From Vibrio sp. DW001 (lineage in GTDB: Bacteria > Pseudomonadota > Gammaproteobacteria > Enterobacterales > Vibrionaceae), in the NCBI RefSeq assembly GCF_029016285.1, contig NZ_CP091975.1, forward strand, positions 3,162,001 through 3,226,000: a stretch of 64,000 nucleotides of DNA, written 5' to 3'. Numbering within the stretch: the stretch's first letter is position 1; each line of letters begins with the position of its first letter. The position numbers and the translations under genes were made by a program. The notes beneath the pieces are model-generated. The model saw nothing but the letters and a program-made list of their open reading frames with translations. It was not told the DNA's origin and did not search any database. Shown piece by piece: positions 1 to 7,951 of this stretch.

Positions 1-821
1 ACCGGTTGTTTTTCTGAGTTCTCTACTGCTGGCCCTTCAGGAATTGAACCAAAATACTTACTAACCCAATTGAGTGTTTGCTCTACATCGATATCACCAC
101 CAATGGTTAACGTCGCGTTATTTGGACCATACCAACGAAGAAAAAATGCTTTCAAATCGTTAACATCTACTCTATCTAAATCTTCTACATAGCCAATTGT
201 TTGCCAAGAATATGGATGGCCTTCGGGATAAAGAGCTTCACCTAATCGCTCCCACATTAAACCGTATGGACGATTGTCATAATTTTGTGCACGCTCATTC
301 TTAACCGTATCTCGTTGTATTTCGAATTTTTTTTGTGATACGGCATCAATAAGAAACCCCATACGATCCGATTCTAACCAAAGAATTTTCTCTAATTGAT
401 TGGAGGGAATGGTTTCAAAATAATTGGTTCTATCTCGGTTGGTCGTACCATTTAACGTCCCACCAGCTTCAGTAATTATTTTAAAATGCTCTTGATCCCC
501 CACATGTTCTGAACCTTGAAACATCATGTGTTCAAAAAAATGGGCAAAACCAGATTTCCCGACATCCTCTCTTGCTGAACCAACGTGATAAGTTACATCC
601 ACATGTACTAAAGGGTCTGAATCATCCGGTGACAAGATCAATGTGAGCCCGTTATCAAGAACGAACTTGGAATAAGGTATCGAAACCTTGTTGGGTTGAG
701 CTAATGATTGCTCGATGAAAGTAAAACCTTCAGGTACTTGAATATTATTATCTGTTGATGCTGTTTGAGAACAGCCATATAAGGCGATCAAAAAGATCGC
801 ACTGAGCCCTATTTTTTTCAT
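1..821 (-). CDS. M16 family zinc peptidase lipoprotein (N-terminal part)
   Basis: The frame was read directly on the minus strand; it opens at 821 and runs off the window, giving about 273 residues of what is usually a much longer protein. The N-terminus is a lipoprotein signal (hydrophobic stretch 5-15, lipobox LYGC, Cys17), so it is probably anchored in the envelope facing the periplasm. The inverted zinc motif HFFEH (H94, E97, H98) and a downstream NERAQN segment (Glu about 176, the likely third ligand) mark the catalytic N-terminal domain of the insulinase/pitrilysin family. It lies 10 bp after the yqaA-like gene on the same strand, so the two are probably co-transcribed. The substrate cannot be told from sequence. 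Confidence 0.88.
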   Translation of the reverse strand, partial: MKKIGLSAIFLIALYGCSQTASTDNNIQVPEGFTFIEQSLAQPNKVSIPYSKFVLDNGLTLILSPDDSDPLVHVDVTYHVGSAREDVGKSGFAHFFEHMMFQGSEHVGDQEHFKIITEAGGTLNGTTNRDRTNYFETIPSNQLEKILWLESDRMGFLIDAVSQKKFEIQRDTVKNERAQNYDNRPYGLMWERLGEALYPEGHPYSWQTIGYVEDLDRVDVNDLKAFFLRWYGPNNATLTIGGDIDVEQTLNWVSKYFGSIPEGPAVENSEKQP

Positions 822-831
822 TAATAAATCC

Positions 832-1272
832 TTAAATCAATCCATAAAACAGCGCGGTTAGAGCGCTGTACCTCAATGCCTTACCGAGGGCTATTAAAAT
901 AAAACTGGGAAGAAATTTCATCCTTAACCACCCTGCTGCCAAACATAGAGGATCGCCGATAACTGGAAGCCAGCTAAAAAGAAGGGCAACATAACCGTAC
1001 TGACTTAGCCATCCTATCGCTTTATGACCATGTTTTTCTTTTTGAGTTCGATTTGGTAACCATAAACCTATCCAATAATTTGTAAGGCCACCTAACGTAT
1101 TACCTAAAGTCGCGATAAAAATAACTGAAAAAACCGTGTGTTGTTTAATTCCCAAGGTCGCGATAAACGTCGCTTCAGAAGCGCCAGGCAACAAAGTGGC
1201 ACTTAAGAAACCAGATATTCCTAATAACCAAAGGGCTGAGTCAGTAAAATACAGAGCGATCTGGTCTAACAC
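832..1272 (-). CDS. YqaA-family small inner-membrane protein (DedA/VTT-like)
   Basis: A 146-residue, strongly hydrophobic protein with several membrane segments. It resembles the E. coli YqaA family, a short relative of DedA/SNARE-associated (VTT) membrane proteins; the GASE stretch near residue 30 and the VIGDPLCLAAG stretch near 105 fit this. The start is GTG at 1272, inside the last codons of the upstream oxidoreductase gene, whose stop lies at 1266-1268, so translation of the two is probably coupled. Family members are linked to lipid or small-molecule transport, but the role of this subfamily is not settled. The family call is fairly sure; the function is not known. Confidence 0.78.
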   Translation of the reverse strand: MLDQIALYFTDSALWLLGISGFLSATLLPGASEATFIATLGIKQHTVFSVIFIATLGNTLGGLTNYWIGLWLPNRTQKEKHGHKAIGWLSQYGYVALLFSWLPVIGDPLCLAAGWLRMKFLPSFILIALGKALRYSALTALFYGLI

Positions 1273-2219
1273 CGCATGTCCAATACTAACTTGCCTCTAG
1301 TATGCCCTGTCTCAAGCCTATAATGGGCCTCTACAACGTTTTTAAACGATATCGCTGGCTGAACATCTACTTTCAACAAACCAACACTTACCATATATAA
1401 CATGGTGTCTAACTGTTCTGGATTCGGTTCTACAAGCATGCCATCAGCACTAAACCCTAAAATTCCAGCTTTTTCACAGATCAGATCTTTGGTGATGGTA
1501 GGAACAGTGACGACTCTGGCTTTATCTTTCAAACATTTAAGGGCATCAAGAGCAACATCACCACCAATAAGGTCAATAAGTACATCCACATCGGAAACAC
1601 GTTCAGATACAGGAGCAAACTGATAATTGACGGCATGAGCACCAAGGTTTGCAAGGTAATCCAAATTTGATTCACTACACGTGGTGTAGACTTCTGCTTG
1701 CGCTGCTACCGCTATCTGCACAGCAATATGCCCAACGCCTCCTGCTCCAGCAAGTATCAGAACCCTATCCCCCGCCTTTACACTCGCTTTGTTCAGTGCC
1801 TGCGCTGCAGTTTGTGCAGCTACTGGTAACGCAGCTGCAGCTTCTAACGTTACTGCACTAGGGACCAAACTCAAATGTTCTTCCGCTACACAGAGATATT
1901 GACTGTATCCACCTGCGTTTAATGGAAAACCAACCAGCCCCGCTACAGTATCACCCTCGACAAAGCGTTGCGTATGCTCACCCATAGAGACAATTTTCCC
2001 CGATATCTCATAGCCAGGCGTCCAAGGTAAGTTATCTCTATTTTGAGCCGCAGCCCAACCCATTCCAGCTCGAGTTTTGACATCAATCGGATTCAAGCCT
2101 GAAAAGTAAACCTTTATTAAAACTTCACCTTTTTGAGGTTCAGGTATCTCTCCACTCACAAAATCCAAAACGTTAGGTTTTCCGAACTCAGGTATTACTA
2201 TTTTTATGTTTTCAGTCAC
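1266..2219 (-). CDS. Zinc-type alcohol dehydrogenase / NADPH:quinone oxidoreductase-like protein
   Basis: A medium-chain dehydrogenase/reductase of about 317 residues. It has an N-terminal GroES-like domain and a Rossmann domain with the dinucleotide-binding AGAGGVGH near residue 155. No catalytic zinc cysteine set is visible, which fits the quinone oxidoreductase branch. An open frame extends to 2261, but I start at GTG 2219. That codon has a good GAGGGG ribosome-binding site, and the extension would run through the terminator hairpin of the oad operon at 2241-2267. The stop overlaps the GTG start of the yqaA-like gene. The substrate is unknown. Confidence 0.82.
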   Translation of the reverse strand: MTENIKIVIPEFGKPNVLDFVSGEIPEPQKGEVLIKVYFSGLNPIDVKTRAGMGWAAAQNRDNLPWTPGYEISGKIVSMGEHTQRFVEGDTVAGLVGFPLNAGGYSQYLCVAEEHLSLVPSAVTLEAAAALPVAAQTAAQALNKASVKAGDRVLILAGAGGVGHIAVQIAVAAQAEVYTTCSESNLDYLANLGAHAVNYQFAPVSERVSDVDVLIDLIGGDVALDALKCLKDKARVVTVPTITKDLICEKAGILGFSADGMLVEPNPEQLDTMLYMVSVGLLKVDVQPAISFKNVVEAHYRLETGHTRGKLVLDMRC

Positions 2220-2240
2220 TTGGTTCCCCTCAAACAAACG

Positions 2241-2267
2241 AAAAAAGGGATGCGTTAGCATCCCTTT
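2241..2267 (-). terminator. Rho-independent terminator after oadGAB
   Basis: On the minus strand an AAAGGGATGC/GCATCCC hairpin with a 4-base loop is followed by six T. It sits about 60 bp past the oadB stop and just before the next gene, so it ends the oad transcript and also rules out the long 5' extension of the oxidoreductase gene. Confidence 0.88.
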
Positions 2268-2325
2268 GACTATAAACCATTTTGTTCTACTTGGTTAACC
2301 CAATTGTTTGGATTACGACCAGATA

Positions 2326-3456
2326 TTAACCGACCAACGCTAACAAAATACCAGCAGCTACCGCAGATCCAAGTACACCGGCCACATTGGGGCCCATCGC
2401 ATGCATCAACAAAAAATTGTGTGGATTGGCCTCAAGGCCTACCTTATTCACAACTCGTGCAGCCATAGGTACAGCAGAAACGCCTGCCGCGCCAATAAGT
2501 GGATTAATGTCTTCTTTTGATAACTTATTCATCAGCTTAGCCATAAGTACACCTGCCGCCGTACCGATGCTAAATGCCACTGCACCAAGCGCCAAAATAC
2601 CTAACGTTTCTAGATTTAAGAATTTATCGGCCTGTAATTTAGAACCAACACCGAGACCCAAGAAAATAGTCACAATATTAATTAGTTCATTTTGTGCCGT
2701 TTTAGATAAACGCTCAACAACGCCAGCTTCACGCATCAAGTTGCCTAAACAAAACATCCCCACCAAAGGTGTTGCTGATGGTAAGAAAAGTATTGTCATT
2801 AACAGGACAGCGAGTGGGAACAGTATTTTCTCGGTCTTACCAACATGACGCAACTGGGCCATCTTGATTTGACGTTCTTCTGGCGTGGTTAATGCCTTCA
2901 TTATCGGTGGTTGAATAATAGGCACTAATGCCATGTAGCTATATGCAGCAACCGCGATAGGACCCAGAAGATCAGGCGATAATCGACTGGACAAGAATAT
3001 CGCCGTCGGTCCATCAGCACCACCAATGATAGCAATAGACGATGCATCTGCTAAAGTAAATTCCATACCAGGTATGTAATTCAATAAGATAGCACCAAAC
3101 AGTGTTACAAAAATCCCAAATTGAGCCGCAGCACCTAACCACAAGGTTTTTGGGTTAGCTATTAAGGCACCAAAATCGGTCATTGCTCCTACACCCATAA
3201 AGATGATTAATGGAAACACACCAGTCTCAATACCTACGTGGTATACGAAGTAAAGCATACCGCCAGGCTCAGTAAAACCAGCATTAGGGATATTTGCTAG
3301 TACTGCACCGAAACCAATTGGCAGCAATAGTAAGGGCTCAAAGCCCTTACGAATGGCCAAAAATAGTAACAGGCATCCGACGGCGATCATACAGATCTGA
3401 CCAAATTCAAAATTGGCTATTCCTGTATCATTCCAAAGACGCATTAAACCTTCCAT
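2326..3456 (-). CDS. oadB: Oxaloacetate decarboxylase beta subunit (Na+ pump)
   Basis: A 376-residue membrane protein with about nine hydrophobic segments. It is the Na+-translocating part of oxaloacetate decarboxylase: it takes the carboxyl group from carboxybiotin on OadA, releases CO2 and exports Na+ across the inner membrane. The [15 protein letters not shown] stretch around residue 145 carries the conserved Asp used for sodium coupling, and the GFTEPGGM and [11 protein letters not shown] regions are also typical. The family usually runs to about 430 residues; shorter forms near 375 are common in Vibrio-type operons. It follows oadA by 9 bp and ends the oadGAB operon. Confidence 0.95.
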   Translation of the reverse strand: MEGLMRLWNDTGIANFEFGQICMIAVGCLLLFLAIRKGFEPLLLLPIGFGAVLANIPNAGFTEPGGMLYFVYHVGIETGVFPLIIFMGVGAMTDFGALIANPKTLWLGAAAQFGIFVTLFGAILLNYIPGMEFTLADASSIAIIGGADGPTAIFLSSRLSPDLLGPIAVAAYSYMALVPIIQPPIMKALTTPEERQIKMAQLRHVGKTEKILFPLAVLLMTILFLPSATPLVGMFCLGNLMREAGVVERLSKTAQNELINIVTIFLGLGVGSKLQADKFLNLETLGILALGAVAFSIGTAAGVLMAKLMNKLSKEDINPLIGAAGVSAVPMAARVVNKVGLEANPHNFLLMHAMGPNVAGVLGSAVAAGILLALVG

Positions 3457-3465
3457 GATTCTCCC

Positions 3466-5238
3466 TTAAGCCAAGCTAAGTAGAGGAGAACCAACCATTA
3501 CGGCATCACCTTCTTTAACGTTGATTTCTGCAACTGTTCCAGCTTTTGTTGCGCGAATTTCTGTTTCCATTTTCATTGCTTCTAAGATGAGAAGTACTTC
3601 CCCCTCCGCAACTTGTGTACCTGGGGCAATCATCACTTTAAAAATGGTACCAGCTAGCGGTGCAAGAACCACTTCAGCATCGCTCGCTGCTGCAGGAGTG
3701 GTTGTTGGTGCAACAGTAGTAGGCGTCACTGTCGTAAGCTGACCTTGTGGGCCGACTTCGACATCATATACTTGACCATCCACCTTAACGCTGTACGATT
3801 CAACACCGCCAACCGCTGGTGCTGCAATTTGTGCAGGTGCTGGTTTTTCTTTACCTGGAGCGGGTTCAAACGCATCTGGGTTGCGACGGTTTTTAAGAAA
3901 CTTAAGACCCACTTGAGGGAATAACGCATAAGTTAAGACATCATCTACTGTATCTTCTGCTAGAGAGATACCTTCTGCTTTTGCTTTTTCCAATAATTCC
4001 GTTGTCAATGTATCCAGCTCATCTTCTATCAGATCGGCTGGACGACAAGTGATCGCCTCTGCTCCATCCAATACACGAGCTTGCAGTTCTTTATTTACTT
4101 CAGCTGGTGCTTGACCATATTCACCTTTAAGTACACCCGCCGTCTCTTTAGTTATACTCTTATAGCGTTCGCCAGTTAATACGTTGATTACCGCTTGAGT
4201 ACCCACAATCTGAGATGTTGGGGTGACCAATGGGATAAAGCCAAGATCTTTACGAATACGCGGGATCTCTTCCAATACTTCATCTATACGATCTGCAGCG
4301 CCTTGCTCTTTTAACTGGCCTTCCATATTCGTTAACATGCCGCCGGGTACTTGAGCAATCAGAATACGTGAGTCCACGCCCTTCATCGCCCCTTCCCATT
4401 TCGCATATTTTTTACGAACTTCACGGAAATATGCGGCAATCGGTTCTATCTCCGTCAGTTTAAGACCAGTATCACGCTCAGAGCCCTCTAGCATCGCCAC
4501 AACGGTTTCCGTTGGCGTATGACCGTAGGTCTGGCTCATAGAGGAGATTGACGTATCTAGTATGTCTAGACCCGCTTCAACGGCTTTTATAGCCGTTGCG
4601 GTAGATAAACCAGTAGTCGCATGACAGTGTAGCGCCAGAGGCACGTCACAAGACGCCTTAATACGAGTAACTAACTCTTCAGCCTCATAGGGTTTAAGCA
4701 ACCCTGCCATATCTTTGATACAAAGAGAATGACATCCAAGATCTTCAAGGCGTTTCGCTAAGTCTACCCATGTATCTGAATTATGAACCGGACTTGTCGT
4801 ATAAGAGAGTGTGCCCTGAGCATGCGCCCCTACATCTACAACAGATTTCACGGCTTGTTGGAAATTACGTACATCATTCATCGCATCAAATATACGGAAA
4901 ACATCCATACCGTTTTTATGAGATCGTTCAACAAACTTTTCAACAACATCATCACCGTAATGGCGGTAGCCCAAAAGATTCTGGCCACGCAGCAACATTT
5001 GCATCGGTGTATTTGGCATCGCCTTTTTAAGCTCTCGCAGACGTTCCCACGGATCTTCACCTAAGAAGCGGATGCATGAATCAAATGTTGCACCACCCCA
5101 TGTTTCCAAAGACCAATAGCCTATATTGTCCAGTTCCTTTGCAATCGGTAGCATATCTTCGATACGCATACGAGTAGCAAATAACGATTGATGAGCATCG
5201 CGTAGCACAACATCAGTAAGAGCAAGTGGTTTAGACAT
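3466..5238 (-). CDS. oadA: Oxaloacetate decarboxylase alpha subunit (biotin carboxyltransferase)
   Basis: A 590-residue cytoplasmic subunit that moves CO2 from oxaloacetate to biotin, giving pyruvate. The first ~260 residues are the HMGL-like TIM barrel, with LRDAHQSL near the start and the metal-binding [10 protein letters not shown] conserved carboxylase domain follows. A Pro/Ala/Thr-rich linker (about 465-520) leads to a biotinyl domain whose biotin attachment site is EAMKME (Lys about 556). It lies between oadG and oadB. The length is normal for the family and all key motifs are present. Confidence 0.97.
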   Translation of the reverse strand: MSKPLALTDVVLRDAHQSLFATRMRIEDMLPIAKELDNIGYWSLETWGGATFDSCIRFLGEDPWERLRELKKAMPNTPMQMLLRGQNLLGYRHYGDDVVEKFVERSHKNGMDVFRIFDAMNDVRNFQQAVKSVVDVGAHAQGTLSYTTSPVHNSDTWVDLAKRLEDLGCHSLCIKDMAGLLKPYEAEELVTRIKASCDVPLALHCHATTGLSTATAIKAVEAGLDILDTSISSMSQTYGHTPTETVVAMLEGSERDTGLKLTEIEPIAAYFREVRKKYAKWEGAMKGVDSRILIAQVPGGMLTNMEGQLKEQGAADRIDEVLEEIPRIRKDLGFIPLVTPTSQIVGTQAVINVLTGERYKSITKETAGVLKGEYGQAPAEVNKELQARVLDGAEAITCRPADLIEDELDTLTTELLEKAKAEGISLAEDTVDDVLTYALFPQVGLKFLKNRRNPDAFEPAPGKEKPAPAQIAAPAVGGVESYSVKVDGQVYDVEVGPQGQLTTVTPTTVAPTTTPAAASDAEVVLAPLAGTIFKVMIAPGTQVAEGEVLLILEAMKMETEIRATKAGTVAEINVKEGDAVMVGSPLLSLA

Positions 5239-5271
5239 GCTTAATAACTCCTTTTAATCTTATTAAATTTA

Positions 5272-5529
5272 CTACTTAGTATGAGAAGTTCGGTACTGAT
5301 GTACCGCAGCAGAAATCGCCGCTATAACTTTTGGACTAACAGTAGATGATGTTTGTTGAACTTTAGAATGTTGAATTGGGGCAGCCATCAGTTGTGGTAC
5401 TTCTTCAGGTACCAGCGAAGACATCAGCCGAACTAGGTATACAAGAATGGTCAGAAACACAAACACGACACCCATACCAGTGAGCATGAGTGTAGCGGCC
5501 TGTTCCAATAAACTTCCAATATCTGTCAT
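5272..5529 (-). CDS. oadG: Oxaloacetate decarboxylase gamma subunit
   Basis: An 85-residue small subunit with one N-terminal membrane helix (about 12-35) and a polar C-terminal tail. OadG anchors OadA to OadB and helps assembly; the C-terminal tail in characterised homologues binds Zn2+ (His77 is present in VHQYRTSH here). The start at 5529 has a good GGAAG ribosome-binding site. First gene of oadGAB, about 65 bp after the predicted transcription start. Confidence 0.92.
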   Translation of the reverse strand: MTDIGSLLEQAATLMLTGMGVVFVFLTILVYLVRLMSSLVPEEVPQLMAAPIQHSKVQQTSSTVSPKVIAAISAAVHQYRTSHTK

Positions 5530-5959
5530 TATGCTTCCTTTCGCTGTCTTAGAGACAATTAATCCTAAGCTTGAGATCCATTCACAAACTTGTCGTTAAG
5601 GATTATCTCGATTGGGGTCTAATTGTCAATTTCGAATACGTGTTCAAATAAGCTAACAGAGTTTTCTATTGTTTAATCCATTAAAACTATACGAATTACT
5701 ACAAATCAGCCTCTTTGGAAATATATTAACGGAACGCTAAAAATAAATTAAGCGAATACAGCAATAAATACTGAGAGATAGGTAATAAAATTAAGATTTC
5801 TTTCTAAAAAACAGCAAGATGTAAAAACAATACACTTAATATGCTAATGCTTTGTTAATGAAAACCACTAATAATGTTACAGATACTTGGGGTATTGGAA
5901 TCGCTAGAAATTTTGGAACTAAGAATAGTATCAGAAGAGCAGGTGATTTAAAGAAAATA
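5530..5959. other. 430-bp intergenic stretch between oadG and the tRNA array
   Basis: Apart from the oad promoter, I see no gene and no convincing T-tailed hairpin after the last tRNA-Arg at 5960. The stretch is AT-rich. The tRNA transcript must end or be processed somewhere in it, but the site is not visible by eye. Confidence 0.6.
5602..5629 (-). promoter_or_regulatory. oadG: Sigma-70 promoter of oadGAB
   Basis: On the minus strand, a perfect -35 TTGACA (5624-5629) and a -10 GATAAT (about 5603-5608) are separated by 16 bases. The next gene on that strand is oadG, which gives a leader of roughly 65 nt. Confidence 0.72.
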
Positions 5960-6036
5960 TGGTGCGCTCGGAAGGATTCGAACCTTCGACCGCCTGGTTC
6001 GTAGCCAAGTACTCTATCCAGCTGAGCTACGAGCGC
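5960..6036 (-). tRNA. tRNA-Arg(ACG), copy 1 of 8 (distal)
   Basis: A 77-nt gene including an encoded CCA. The cloverleaf is visible: acceptor stem GCGCTCG/CGAGCGC, D arm GCTCAGCTGGATAGAGT, anticodon loop CTACGAA with anticodon ACG (position 34 normally deaminated to inosine by TadA, so it reads CGU/CGC/CGA), and T arm GGTTCGAATCC. It is the last gene of a minus-strand array driven from 7442-7469. The linkage csrA - tRNA-Ser - several tRNA-Arg is also found in E. coli (serV-argVYZQ). Confidence 0.97.
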
Positions 6037-6121
6037 ACAATTTTTTTCGTTACATGGCTTGAAAATTCATACTTGGAAGCCAAGCATATCAACGTTCAGA
6101 TACCACGTTACCCTTGATGTA

Positions 6122-6198
6122 TGGTGCGCTCGGAAGGATTCGAACCTTCGACCGCCTGGTTCGTAGCCAAGTACTCTATCCAGCTGAGCTACGAGCGC
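6122..6198 (-). tRNA. tRNA-Arg(ACG), copy 2
   Basis: I see no base difference from copy 1, and CCA is encoded. It is followed downstream by an 85-bp spacer in which TTGGAAGCCAAG can form a small hairpin. Confidence 0.97.
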
Positions 6199-6285
6199 AC
6201 AATTTCTTTATCGGTACATGGCTTGAAAATTCATACTTGGAAGCCAAGCATATCAACGTTCAGATACCACGTTACCCTTGATGTA

Positions 6286-6362
6286 TGGTGCGCTCGGAAG
6301 GATTCGAACCTTCGACCGCCTGGTTCGTAGCCAAGTACTCTATCCAGCTGAGCTACGAGCGC
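6286..6362 (-). tRNA. tRNA-Arg(ACG), copy 3
   Basis: Same 77-nt sequence, 164 bp from copy 2 start to start. The spacer between copies 2 and 3 is of the same type as that between 1 and 2 (with the TTGGAAGCCAAG segment). Confidence 0.97.
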
Positions 6363-6449
6363 ACAATTTCTTTATCGGTACATGGCCTGAGAATTCATAC
6401 TTGGAAAAGAAGCATGTCAGCGTTCAGATACCACATTACCCTTGATGTA

Positions 6450-6526
6450 TGGTGCGCTCGGAAGGATTCGAACCTTCGACCGCCTGGTTCGTAGCCAAGT
6501 ACTCTATCCAGCTGAGCTACGAGCGC
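6450..6526 (-). tRNA. tRNA-Arg(ACG), copy 4
   Basis: Same 77-nt sequence, 164 bp from copy 3. From here on the spacers are of a second type, with GGAAAAGAAGCATG in place of GGAAGCCAAGCATA and several point differences. Confidence 0.97.
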
Positions 6527-6619
6527 ACAATTTCTTTTATCGGTATGGCCTGAGAATTCATATTGGATACTTGGAAAAGAAGCATGTCAGCGTTCAGATA
6601 CCACATTACCCTTGATGTA

Positions 6620-6696
6620 TGGTGCGCTCGGAAGGATTCGAACCTTCGACCGCCTGGTTCGTAGCCAAGTACTCTATCCAGCTGAGCTACGAGCGC
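6620..6696 (-). tRNA. tRNA-Arg(ACG), copy 5
   Basis: Same 77-nt sequence, 170 bp from copy 4. The spacer between copies 4 and 5 is 93 bp instead of 87 and contains a small extra ATTGGATA segment. Confidence 0.97.
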
Positions 6697-6783
6697 ACAA
6701 TTTCTTTATCGGTACATGGCCTGAGAATTCATACTTGGAAAAGAAGCATGTCAACGTTCAGATACCACATTACCCTTGATGTA

Positions 6784-6860
6784 TGGTGCGCTCGGAAGGA
6801 TTCGAACCTTCGACCGCCTGGTTCGTAGCCAAGTACTCTATCCAGCTGAGCTACGAGCGC
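6784..6860 (-). tRNA. tRNA-Arg(ACG), copy 6
   Basis: Same 77-nt sequence, 164 bp from copy 5, with a second-type spacer. Confidence 0.97.
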
Positions 6861-6947
6861 ACAATTTCTTTATCGGTACATGGCCTGAGAATTCATACTT
6901 GGAAAAGAAGCATGTCAGCGTTCAGATACCACATTACCCTTGATGTA

Positions 6948-7024
6948 TGGTGCGCTCGGAAGGATTCGAACCTTCGACCGCCTGGTTCGTAGCCAAGTAC
7001 TCTATCCAGCTGAGCTACGAGCGC
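6948..7024 (-). tRNA. tRNA-Arg(ACG), copy 7
   Basis: Same 77-nt sequence, 164 bp from copy 6. It is the promoter-proximal member of the regular tandem part; a different 104-bp spacer separates it from the tRNA-Ser gene at 7129. Confidence 0.97.
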
Positions 7025-7128
7025 ACAGGTTGTGAAATATATCACGTTTATGCTTCTGAGAAACAAAAAAATGGTCAAATGAGACCATTGTGTTACTAAT
7101 TACATTGCATTACTAACTAGATTAGTAA

Positions 7129-7221
7129 TGGCGGTGAGGGAGGGATTCGAACCCTCGATACGGTATTAAGCCGTATACTCCCTTAGCAGGGGAGCGCCTT
7201 CAGCCTCTCGGCCACCTCACC
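7129..7221 (-). tRNA. tRNA-Ser(GCU), copy 1
   Basis: A 93-nt gene with encoded CCA. Acceptor stem GGTGAGG, anticodon loop CTGCTAA with anticodon GCT (reads AGC/AGU), the long variable arm typical of type II tRNAs, and T arm GGTTCGAATCC. It lies between tRNA-Arg copies 7 and 8. Confidence 0.97.
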
Positions 7222-7233
7222 ACATGTTAGAAA

Positions 7234-7310
7234 TGGTGCGCTCGGAAGGATTCGAACCTTCGACCGCCTGGTTCGTAGCCAAGTACTCTATCCAGCTGAG
7301 CTACGAGCGC
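7234..7310 (-). tRNA. tRNA-Arg(ACG), copy 8
   Basis: Same 77-nt tRNA-Arg(ACG) sequence, here between the two tRNA-Ser genes with only 12 bp to the downstream one. Ser-Arg-Ser-Arg looks like an older duplication of a Ser-Arg pair. Confidence 0.97.
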
Positions 7311-7333
7311 ATAATTTCTACTAAACACAAGAA

Positions 7334-7426
7334 TGGCGGTGAGGGAGGGATTCGAACCCTCGATACGGTATTAAGCCGTATACTCCCTTAGCAGGGGAGC
7401 GCCTTCAGCCTCTCGGCCACCTCACC
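7334..7426 (-). tRNA. tRNA-Ser(GCU), copy 2 (promoter-proximal)
   Basis: I see no difference from the 7129 copy. First gene of the tRNA transcript: the promoter -10 at 7442-7447 lies about 16 bp upstream, so the primary transcript starts close to the mature 5' end. Confidence 0.97.
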
Positions 7427-7441
7427 ATCTTGCGGAGGCAC

Positions 7442-7469
7442 ATATTACGATTTACCAAAAATATGTCAA
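7442..7469 (-). promoter_or_regulatory. Strong promoter of the tRNA array, GC-rich discriminator
   Basis: On the minus strand a perfect TTGACA (7464-7469), 16 bases, then TAATAT (7442-7447), followed by the GC-rich GTGCCTCCGC. A GC-rich discriminator is typical of stable-RNA promoters that are shut off by ppGpp/DksA; that this one is so controlled is an inference. Confidence 0.78.
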
Positions 7470-7584
7470 ATACTTTCTTAGTTAAATTAGGTAAAAAACG
7501 TTTGATAGGGTACTAATCAACCAACATCTTAGAAAAACACAGTTTTCTTTGCTTATTACTTTCATTTTTCGGTTCTACCGAAAC

Positions 7585-7616
7585 AAAAAAAGCCAGCACA
7601 TTGCTAGCCTTTTTTG
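7585..7616 (-). terminator. csrA: Terminator after csrA
   Basis: On the minus strand a GGCTAGCA/TGCTGGC hairpin (one G-T pair) flanked by an A run and a run of seven T. It separates csrA from the independently promoted tRNA array. Confidence 0.82.
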
Positions 7617-7628
7617 CGATATATACGC

Positions 7629-7865
7629 TTAGTAGTTTCCTGATACCGTACTGCTACCTGGTACTGGATTACTTCCTGCTACGGTACTCGTCGCCGTCCC
7701 TTTTTCAGCTTGGATACGCATGTATATTTCTTCGCGGTGGACGGATACCTCTTTCGGAGCATTCACACCAATTCGAACTTGATTCCCTTTGACACCAAGT
7801 ACTGTCACTGTTACTTCATCACCTATCATTAACGTTTCGCCAACTCGGCGAGTCAAAATCAGCAT
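7629..7865 (-). CDS. csrA: Carbon storage regulator CsrA, long-tailed
   Basis: A homodimeric RNA-binding protein that binds GGA motifs in mRNA leaders and represses translation of stationary-phase, motility and virulence genes. The first 55 or so residues match E. coli CsrA almost exactly, from [15 protein letters not shown] to [13 protein letters not shown], including the RNA-contact residues Leu4, Arg6 and Arg44. What is unusual is the tail: 78 residues in total against 61 in E. coli, with a Ser/Thr/Gly/Pro/Asn-rich stretch after residue 56. The start at 7865 has a GGAG ribosome-binding site. The gene lies between aspartokinase and the tRNA-Ser/Arg array. Confidence 0.96.
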   Translation of the reverse strand: MLILTRRVGETLMIGDEVTVTVLGVKGNQVRIGVNAPKEVSVHREEIYMRIQAEKGTATSTVAGSNPVPGSSTVSGNY

Positions 7866-7951
7866 TTTTCCACTCCTTGAGTAATCTCTGAACTTTCTCT
7901 GTAATAAGGCTTATTATCCAACAAAACATCTATCTTCGTAAACAATACTAG

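Larger units (their letters stand above)
5960..7024 (-). repeat. Tandem array of tRNA-Arg + spacer, period about 164 bp, seven units
   Basis: Seven tRNA-Arg(ACG) genes start at 5960, 6122, 6286, 6450, 6620, 6784 and 6948. The spacers between them (85-93 bp) are themselves highly alike, so whole gene-plus-spacer units were duplicated. Two spacer types occur in blocks (spacers 1-2 and 3-6), which suggests at least two rounds of local amplification. Confidence 0.95.

Noticed and set aside
2387..2848. 153-residue plus-strand frame
   Set aside because: Antisense of oadB with composition explained by that gene.
6121..6992. A series of 69-residue plus-strand frames starting MVRSEGFEPST
   Set aside because: They are antisense translations of the tRNA-Arg genes and spacers. 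This peptide is a well-known false ORF product of tRNA regions.
5960..7310. CRISPR-like look of regular repeats and spacers
   Set aside because: The repeats are complete 77-nt tRNA genes with CCA, and the spacers are alike rather than unique; no cas genes are present.
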